Below, piece after piece: positions 56,532-64,000 of a stretch of DNA of 64,000 nucleotides. The stretch is from contig JAJEKV010000667.1 in assembly GCA_021234155.1 (NCBI GenBank), positions 57,997 to 121,996 of the forward strand, given 5' to 3'. Each line of letters opens with the position of its first letter. The stretch's first letter is position 1. This DNA is from Isoetes taiwanensis. Taxonomy: Eukaryota; Streptophyta; Lycopodiopsida; Isoetales; Isoetaceae. The notes beneath the pieces were generated by a model that made no database searches, had not been told where the DNA came from, and saw only the letters and a list, made by a program, of their open reading frames with translations. A program made the position numbers and the translations under genes.

Positions 56532-57343
56532 GAAGGAGGGCCCTCAACTATTGTAAATGACTTTTCTTTGGTATAAGTCTATAATTTTGATAAATAAATA
56601 AGTCCAATCGAGTTTAAAATAGGGTGTATTGTCATTTTACATTTAGGAAATAGCAAAGTTCTGGAACAAACCAGGCATTTTGATCCCACCCCTCACGAGT
56701 GCCCAACCCATTCGGGTTTGCAAACCCATCCCACCGGGCGCCTTTGTGTGAGTGGTGGAGCATGGTTTGGTGCCAAATCTTGCCTAAATGCGTAAAAGTG
56801 GGTATACTATTGACCTAGCTCACCCTAGTTAGTAGGAATTGACCCCTGACCGGCCCATCCAAATTGGCCAACGCCGAAGTCAAATGGCTCCACCCTCACG
56901 AGTAGCGCCCGGACCCATTTGGTTTGGAATCGATTCCACCTCAAGACTTCGTGTGAGTGGTCGAACCCCAAACTCCCACCACAACTTGCCCAAATAAGGC
57001 GAAGAAACCTCAATCCTATCTATCTCGATGAGATATCCAGATTATGTCTTTAGTTCTCTAGTTTAGCATCATTAGTGACCTAAACAAAGGCCCACCCCTC
57101 ACAGTCGCCCCAACCAGTCCGGGTTTATAAACCGATCCACCCCGGGCAAGACGTGGTGAGTGGTCTCGGCCCAAATTCATCCAAGTTGTCCTTAGGCTAA
57201 CCAAAACCATTGCTTAGGGACCATAGGAGCATTTCCAAGCTCAAGCTAGCCTATAAATCATACCTCTAGACCCCGTGAAAGTCGAGAATTGTAAACCTAA
57301 AATTTTCCCACAATTAGGGTTTTGTTTATAAAGGGGAACCCAA
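56532..57343 (+). promoter_or_regulatory. spacer and internal promoter of element B extra gene 2
   Basis: An AT-rich, 3'-UTR-like stretch (56532-56640) is followed by three diverged copies of a CACCCCTCACGAGTGCCCAACC-type segment ending in TGTGAGTGGT (near 56689, 56891 and 57090; about 200-bp period). An AATTAGGGTTTTG telo-box (57311-) and a TATA box TTTATAAAG (57325-57333) come before the likely start at 57344 or downstream. Confidence 0.5.
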
Positions 57344-58920
57344 GTGTCATTTGCACCTTCCAACCTCGCTCTCAGCTGCTCCAAGCGATTTCCCCGATCC
57401 TTAGGGCGCCGTCAAGATGCGTCATTATCCCCCCTCCTGGGTGCTCATGGCCACTTCTTCATTCAAGCTGATGGTATAAATACCACGGCTCATGTGGGTG
57501 AAGTTAACATCAATCTGTCTTGGGTGTCTTCCAAGGAACTTGACATTGAGGCCACCATCAACGCATACTCCTTCTACCGAACATCATGTCTCGGAAGTTC
57601 CATGCCAAGATAGGACCCTTTTTTGGTAGAACTCCCACCTTTGTGTAGGGTATTTTTTGCACCTACTTTGCCCTCAAGTCAGCCCCGCAAGATATCCCAA
57701 ATGTAGATAAGTACTTAGGAGAATAAAGCAGTCCGCCTTCCCAACTACATGTCCATCTCTGTCCAATAGAGGAGATGCTTCTCCCATACGCCAGCCTGTA
57801 GCCATCTTTTCTATCTCTTGGGGTCAAACCAGGATGGGAACCCTCGATTAGGCCTTTGAAGTTGAACCCATAGCCATGGCCGCAGAAAGGAGGAGGAGGA
57901 TGGGATTGATTTCGAAAGTACGAAAGCAAGAAGAAGAGGAGGAGGATGAATGCTTAATCGACCCTAAGACCCCGGATCTGAAATGAGAGGCAGACAAGCC
58001 GGAACGGCAGATCCAAAACTTCAAGAGGGATCATGAAAGCAACAAGAAGAGCCCCACCACCCGTGGCATTACAAGCTTGACACTCTGGGTGGTTCATAGC
58101 GCGCGCAGGCATATCTAAACCTTCACGACATCAAGAATCTTCCACAAAGGCCGGTTGCAGGCCTTTAGGGGGTGGATGAGGATTTTACACCTTCTAATGA
58201 CAAAAAAGTGCATCTCGACGACTTCATCGACGAGAAGCTCTGACTTCCCTATCAGCATAAGAGAAGCCAGACCTTTCACCGCCAGACATCATCAGATATA
58301 AGCTACTGTGCATCGCATGTGATGATGGAAAAGGGAATTGCCCCCTCGGAGGAGGAGTTCATGGCATTCAGGAACAAATGGGCATCAAAGGCAAGTCCAC
58401 ATCAGCATTATTACCGAAGCCGCCAACACCCATCCCCGGGCAAAGATGGAGGCGATTAACCTAAGGAGGCTGGTGCACCAAGACTTCGTGAGAGCTAGAG
58501 GGAGATACCGGATGACTTCGCTGGAAGGCACAGGTGGCAACTTCCTCGCCAAGAAAGAAACAGCATGATGGCGCGCCGATTACTACCGCTGTCGCTGGAT
58601 CGGAAAGAATAGCGGTTATTCCGCCAATTTAGTAAAGAGGTGAGGAAGGGGTCTTTATGCTTATCGCCCTCAGTGGTTGGGACACCATGCACGATTACCT
58701 CCAAACATCGACCATGTTGTCCTCGATCAAGAGAGTGATTGCATTGACCATCTTCGACTTTGCAATCCCTTATAGGAAGGTAGGCAGATTTGATACCAAG
58801 GGTGATACATCGGATAGGAGAATTGCGGCATATGGAGCAAGACTCCAAGGAGGGACGCCAACAAATATTCTCGAGGGAACTTGCGGGGTCATTAGGTACG
58901 CCCAAGTGAAGAAATTTTGA
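57344..58920 (+). pseudogene. element B extra gene 2, unknown protein
   Basis: An 89-codon frame (57344-57613) is followed by shifted frames, including MSRKFHAKIGPFFGRTPTF (57587-), a basic-acidic stretch RKQEEEEEDECL (near 57922), HLDDFIDEKL (near 58213-58242) and SEEEFMAFRNKWAS (near 58347-58388). The last two match CQDDFIDF and REEHFMAFRYR of element A extra gene 2 in the same order. A further frame at 58657-58920 (TSTMLSSIKRVIALTIF) may be the C-terminus. I recognise no family and no catalytic motif. Confidence 0.45.
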
Positions 58921-58989
58921 GGACCACCCGACTACCTCAAGAAGTTTGAAGAGTAAAAAAAGTTTATTAAATTGCATGTAAAAGATTTA

Positions 58990-59032
58990 GTATATATATA
59001 TATATATGAATATAATATATATCTCTTTTTGT
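58990..59032 (+). repeat. TA-rich microsatellite
   Basis: Runs of (TA)n interrupted by GAATATAA. It lies in the AT-rich spacer between extra gene 2 and gag of element B. Confidence 0.8.
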
Positions 59033-59142
59033 ATATAATTGTCCCCAAATTGTATAAACAAGTAAAACAACGTGAATAATACAAAACAAGAACTACTGAT
59101 CGAACGTACTCTAATGCATGCAACTTAGAGTACCTAGAAACC

Positions 59143-60125
59143 TTGATGAACACGCAGCGCAGAACAAGAACGCATTCTCGCCAAGGCGCCTACCAGGAAT
59201 TTGCCTCAGACCGCTTGAATAACCGAGGAGGAGCTATCCCAAATCAGACCGACATCCACGACATAAGGGCATTGCCAGCAGGGCATCAAAGAATAGGAGG
59301 ACAGATCGTAATGTGCCCTTGCCTGGAAACGCCACCGGGCCGTAACAGCTGCAACCAAGGAAGAAGCAGAGGAGAAGATCTCCTAGCTCTGGGATCCTCA
59401 AGTCTACTCTGATATTGCATCCGCGATCTAAGAGCAGAAGAAGAGGCACCAGGTCGCCGGGCTAGATCCAAACCGCGGATGTGGACAGATCACAGACACA
59501 TTATCGAAGAAAGTTGGACTCCTTAGTAATGTGTGGAAAGCCGTAGTTAGAGCAGCCAAGGGAAAAACATCCTAATGGAAGCAGAGGCATGGTTGGATGA
59601 GATGAGTGAGTATGGGAAATGCCTATGGCATGAAAGATAAAGACAAAGCAGGGTAGCAGCAAAGAAACCTCAAGGGTGCGTAATTTGGTGGAAGGGGGTA
59701 TGCCAGCACATGGGTCGTCATGAAGGACAGCTTGCAAATTCGTGAAGTTCTCGCTATGTCAAAACATCATTATGTACCAAGAGAACATAGTGCAACATGA
59801 TGCGGCGGTTCTATAGGCCGCGGGGGCAACAAATCACCCGATAAATACACGAGGAGGAATTCATGAGACTAAGGCTTTATGTGCAAAGTTGAGTGAAAAG
59901 CATCTTGGTGGAAGGCTATATTAAAGGCTTGAGCGATGAGATCCATAAGCTTGTAAGGGCAATAAACCCAAAGTCATTGGTCGAGGCAGAAGCAAAAGGC
60001 CATAAGTTTGCAGGCGAACAGGTCCACAAGAGCGTGCATCAAAGACAAAGAATATTTCGGGATAAGGGAAAAAGCACGGGGCTATAGCCCAAGGGCTGCA
60101 AGCCCGAGTAGCTAGCAAGACGCAA
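59143..60125 (+). pseudogene. gag of element B
   Basis: An N-terminal hydrophilic frame (59143-59412) precedes broken frames. The conserved block VEGYIKGLSDEIHKLVRAI lies at 59907-59963, in a frame open to 60087, followed by a basic stretch (KSVHQRQRIFRDKGK). The block is the same as in element A. A Cys-containing stretch near 60277-60320 may be a decayed zinc knuckle. Confidence 0.65.
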
Positions 60126-60469
60126 GACAATTCAAATTATGGGAAGCAAGGCAACACAAGTAGTGGCAAGGGAAAAGAAAGGTAAGCTTCAAGGAGCAAG
60201 GAGCCAAGTCTAACTACTCCCAAGCGGTGAGGCAATTCTCGCCGGTCCATTCCCAAGGAAAAAAGAAGGGGAATGTATAGAGTGTTCCGGTTTCGACATG
60301 CTTCCGGCCGAGGGCATAGGACCAACAATTGCCCCACGATTATGAATGCACGGCATTGGCGAGCTGGGATGGGGAGACACCATCGGACGCCAGACGACGA
60401 CGGTAAGCGCGGATTACATCCATGGTGAAGTGTCACATCTTTGCCCTATTGATCGCGGAATGCGAAAAG

Positions 60470-60860
60470 TCGGTATAAAGGTAATCTCAACGGCCCAGGA
60501 AAAGCCCAAGAGAAATCCTTTATAGTATTGATAGACTACTGAAGCGATCATAATTTTGCATCCCCTAGGATGGTAAGCATGTTGAAGTTAAAGCCGTTAA
60601 AGTCAAGCCCAGGCCAGTGGTGTTAGCCAATGGAGCAATTAGGCATACAACGGGGAAGAGAATAAACTTCAATGTAGACTTGCGGTGTTAATGTTGCATT
60701 GGGGCGGAAGTCATGAATATGAGCAGAGTATGACCTCATTATTGGAATGGAATATCTTGGACCAGGGAACAATCATCGATTGTGGGAAACGTAAGGTGAC
60801 CTTAACATGCGCCGTGAGGGCAAAGTCATCAAATCACAGTAGGTGGGGTTAACCCCAATC
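60470..60860 (+). pseudogene. aspartic protease of element B
   Basis: FIVLIDY (near 60520) sits where the catalytic D(T/S)G is expected and is followed after a shift by DHNFASPRMV (60547-60575), matching THNFASPRM of element A. DLIIGMEYLGP (near 60733-60765) is the second conserved block. The catalytic Gly is lost by the shift. Confidence 0.7.
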
Positions 60861-61059
60861 ATGCAATGCATGAGTAGTGAAAAATTGCTTAAGTGCATAA
60901 GAAAGGCGGGGTGGCCTATCTCCTTAAGCTTGAGCTCCAAAATCAGGAGGGCGGAGAAAATAAAGAGATCAAAATCTAGCAAGCTCCCGGGCCAATAGCA
61001 AAGCAAGTTGATCGAGGAATTTCCGCGACTTGTTCCTGATGAGATTAGCGACTTCCGCC

Positions 61060-62360
61060 CTATAGAGGAGTCAGTGTGAAATAGCACTTGAACACGGAAT
61101 GAAGCCACAAGCAAGGCACCTTATAGGATGTCAACCGAGGAGTTGACAGAGTTAAAAAGCGGTTGCAAGAATTGCTAGACCTGGGTTCATAAGACCTAGT
61201 GTCTCCCGGATTCGAGCCCCTATTCTCTTTGTGAAGAAGAAGGATGGGAGCCTTAGGATGTGCATTGATTACCCGGTTAAATAAGCACACAATCAAAAAA
61301 TAAGTATGCCTTGCCTAGGGGGATGACTTAATGGATGATTTAGAGGGAGCAAAGATCTTCTCAAAATAGATCTCGGATGGGGATATCCAATTAGGATCAA
61401 GGAGGAAGACATTCATAAGGCGCGTGCGGGGACAAGATATGGGCACTATGAGTTCACAAATTATGCCCTTTGGATTGTCCAATGTACCCGCAAACATTCA
61501 TGAGGTTAATGAGCGGCGTCTTGTAAATTTCTAGATTCCTTCATCATAGTCTTCTTGACGATATCTTGGTTTTACAGTAAGAAGTACTGTGGAGGAGCAC
61601 CAACACTTGAGGAAGGTGCTTGAAAAGTTAAGAAGGCATCAACTCTTTCTTGGAAGTTATCGAAGTGCCACCAAACGAAAGCGTGGAATACAGGGGCATT
61701 GATCCTGTGAGTAAGGCATTTCCACACCACCTGAAGATAGAAGCCGTGATCGGCTGGCCCGGCAACCAAAAGAATGCATTAAGAAGGGAGCTTCTAGGGC
61801 TAGCGGAGGCTATTATAGAAGATTTGTCAAGAATTTTGCCAAGGTACTTGCCGCGTGCGGATCTCACAAAAGGTGGGAAGATAAAGATTGGGCAGCCCAT
61901 TGGCAAACAAGGCCCGAAAAGCATTTGAGGCAGCTAAAGGAAGCTTTTGGCGGCGGCGCCCGATATTGGTCTTGCGGATCCGGAGGTAAAGATAAGCTTA
62001 GCAAATGGATGCTAGGTGGCGGGACAGCGCAGCCCTCATGCGGGGAGGAAAAGAGTAGTGGCCTATGATTCCAAGAAGTTGAATCGACCTGCCGGCTTAC
62101 CCAACGCATGATGGGAGCTCTCGCTATAGTAAGGGCTTTAAGAATTTGGAGGCATTATTTATTAGGAAGGAAATTCCAGTTAGACCACAGATCATCAAAG
62201 CCTCAATACATATTTACGCAAAAGCTCCTTAATTTGAGGCAAAAGGAGATGGATGGAATTCTTGGAAGAATATGACTTTGAGATAAGTTATAAGCCAGGA
62301 AGCTCAATGTGGTTCGCGGATGCCCTTTCCAGAAGCCATTGGCAAGCGAAATTCATTGTA
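61060..62360 (+). pseudogene. reverse transcriptase and RNase H of element B
   Basis: [10 protein letters not shown] and QELLDLG (near 61123-61185) open the domain. [15 protein letters not shown] follows (near 61229-61273), then LNKHTIK. The catalytic LDDILVL is readable near 61552-61573 in a shifted frame, so the Asp pair survives at DNA level, unlike in element A. EKLRRHQLF follows near 61622. RNase H blocks are VAYDSKKLN (near 62060), TDHQSL (near 62187) and YDFEISYKPGSSMWFADALS (near 62269). Frames are heavily shifted. Confidence 0.8.
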
Positions 62361-62379
62361 ACGCCTATATCAACACTTT

Positions 62380-63340
62380 CGTAAGTGAGTTTGGCAAGAA
62401 GATTGAGGAAACATTGCCGACCTTTTTAAGGCAAGGAAGTTTGGGTGAACCTTTCCAAAGAGGCCAGGACCGACAAGGAAAGGAGATGTTCAGGCACTAC
62501 AAGAAGGAAGGAAACTTGCTATATTATAAAACAAATTATTGTGTACCCAAAATCTTCGCAAGTTAGAAAGCTTATTTTGAATGATACACAATAGTCCCAT
62601 AGCGGGGCATCGGGGGTTCATGAAGACATATTTCAAGATTAGAAGCGATTATTATTGGCCCGGCATGAAGAAGGAAATAGCAAGACATATTAGAGAGTTA
62701 GGATATGCCCGTGACAAAGCATGAACAACTCGGGATCAGTGCCTTGGAACCATTGCAGGTGCCAAATCTTAAGTGGGAGGTGATAAGTATGGATTTTATT
62801 ACGGACTCCCAAAAGAGCGACAGGGCAAAGATGCCTTGATGGTGGTAGTGATAAGTTGTCAAAGATGGCACACTTTGTGCGTCGCGGAATAACGAGAATG
62901 CGACGTTAACCGCGACCAACCTATTTGTTAAGGAGATTTTTAGGCTCCATGGCATGCCCAAGGAGATAATCTGGGATAGAGACTCCAAGTTTATGAGTGC
63001 CTTTTGGCCGGGACCTATTCACCACCATCCGCATTTAAGCTTTTCGATGAGCGGCATATCATCTAAAACAGATAATTGAGCGGAAGGGACAAATGATCAT
63101 AGAAGATATGTTAGAAGCTATGTATGGAACAAAGCAATCCAAGTGGGATGATTTCATCTACCTAGTAGAAGTTTGCTACAACAAAGACCAAGGTGAGTCA
63201 TCACAGATGAGTCTTTTATGATTAATTACTGCATCGATGTCTTACGAATGCATACTGCACAACCCCTCGTCCAAGGTTGAAGTCTCCAGCCAGATACTTC
63301 TAAAATGCAAAGACTTGGTGAGGAAGTGAGAGGATATCTC
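62380..63340 (+). pseudogene. integrase of element B
   Basis: NDTQ-SHSG (near 62578-62605) is a decayed zinc-binding start, followed by YWPGMKKEIARHI (near 62652-62690). The core has WEVISMDFI (near 62776-62800) and [10 protein letters not shown] (near 62853). QSKWDDFIYLVEVCYNKDQG (63137-63195) and the SSKVEVSSQILLKCKDLV block (63268-63325) match the end of the integrase core in element A (NPASKVEVSQQLLLEMQALV). Multiple shifts. Confidence 0.75.
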
Positions 63341-63379
63341 CTTGGCAAGAAGAAGAAAGGTAAAAGCATCGTAGACAAG

Positions 63380-63800
63380 CATAGGGCCGGTAAGAGAATT
63401 TGAAGTGGGAGACAAAGTATGGTCAAGATCAAAGTCAAGCGAGGCCAAACTCAAGATCCCTTAATTGCAAAAGCTTGCTCCAAGATGGGCTGGACCCTTG
63501 AGAATAGAGAAGCAGAGTAGGTAACCAATCCTACAAGTTGGACTACCAGCACATCTTAAAAGATACATAAGGTTTTCCACGTGAAGTTTGCTAAAGAGAC
63601 ACACCCCAAACCCCAGGAAATATTGGAGACAAATGAGTTTTAGAAATGACTACGAGCATATTGAAATCGATTCCGAGGAAGTCCTTCTTAATAGATCTTA
63701 TAAGAAACTGAAGGTCAAAATTCCTCAATACCTTGTGGAAGTGGAAACTGCACCCGATTGGAAGGCGTACACGTGGGTACTTGAGTCCGGATCTTAGAGC
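63380..63800 (+). pseudogene. integrase C-terminus and chromodomain-like tail of element B
   Basis: EFEVGDKVW (63398-63423) and KLAPRWAGPLRI (near 63471-63505) are the C-terminal GPF region. An open frame at 63588-63797 ends with DSEEVLLNRSYKKLKVKIPQ, YLVEVETAPDWKAYTWVLE, which fits a chromodomain (a block like ILxxR, then QYLVxW, then a Trp near the end). The stop is at 63795-63797. Such domains steer integration of chromoviruses. Confidence 0.7.
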
Positions 63801-64000
63801 GATACCAGAGTTTATGGGCAATGCAGAAATTAGGCTGCGTCCTTGAAGTAGTGGAAGCATCGACAACCAAAGTCGGCTACCGAGCATGTCGATTTGGGTT
63901 TGGATTTAAGCATGTGTAGCTAAGGCTAATCTGCATCACGTATGCTAGAGCATAAGGTTGCATCGTTGATGCCGATGATGGAACCACTACGGTGCTCTCC
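63801..64000 (+). other. 3' untranslated part of element B
   Basis: No gene seen. The polypurine tract and 3' LTR are expected just beyond the window. Confidence 0.4.

Larger units (their letters stand above)
53083..64000 (+). mobile_element. Ty3/gypsy-type retroelement B, carrying a centromeric-H3-like gene
   Basis: Order: 5' LTR (53083-54667), primer-binding site (54671), extra gene 1 with an H3 fold (55381-56531), extra gene 2 (57344-58920), gag, protease, reverse transcriptase, RNase H, integrase and a chromodomain-like tail (to 63800). The 3' LTR must lie beyond the window. The plan matches element A gene for gene, but the sequences are strongly diverged. Many shifts make this copy inactive. 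Confidence 0.8.

Noticed and set aside
1-64000. tRNA, rRNA or CRISPR features
   Set aside because: I saw no cloverleaf, no conserved rRNA blocks and no regular spacer-repeat arrays. Short repeats here are all transposon-type or simple sequence.

Overview
This is a gene-poor, repeat-rich stretch of a land-plant nuclear genome. The plant assignment rests on plant-type telomere heptamers (TTTAGGG), CACTA, hAT, Ty1/copia and chromodomain Ty3/gypsy elements, and one conserved gene with short GT-AG introns that matches plant dihydropyrimidinase. I cannot name the species. Most of the window is nested, decayed transposable elements with frequent one-base shifts. The only gene that looks intact or nearly so is the dihydropyrimidinase (PYD2-type), minus strand, 13 exons, 25565-30699.

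Layout. 1-18501: a CACTA-type region with a SET-domain-like remnant, a broken TNP2 transposase (2088-4905), a GC-rich tandem array of units of about 1.1 kb (5721-9961), a possible kinase fragment, and a second broken gene split by a 3567-bp insertion with perfect 25-bp terminal inverted repeats (14009-17575). A CACTA-like right end at 18501 lies inside a broken hAT transposase (18502-20166). 20446 to about 22580: the 3' part of a chromodomain Ty3/gypsy element and its LTR. 22600-25560: gene-free DNA with small repeats. 25565-30699: PYD2, with a non-LTR retrotransposon scrap antisense in intron 9.

31821-41569 and 53083 to the window end: two related but strongly diverged Ty3/gypsy elements, here called A and B. 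Each has an LTR, a primer-binding site, then two extra genes upstream of gag-pol. The first extra gene ends in a histone H3 fold in both elements. In A this fold reads like canonical H3. In B the first helix reads more like a centromeric H3. The second extra gene is unrecognised but shared by A and B. TATA boxes with nearby telo-box motifs precede three of the four extra genes. This histone-carrying retroelement pair is the main discovery candidate. Element A is cut by a 10.9-kb CACTA element (41570-52487) that itself holds a copia fragment and the right end of a third CACTA element.

Working together: only PYD2 has a clear cellular role, step 2 of pyrimidine catabolism. The histone, SET and chromodomain pieces suggest that several elements here acquired chromatin-directed functions. 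All of the copies present look inactive as read.
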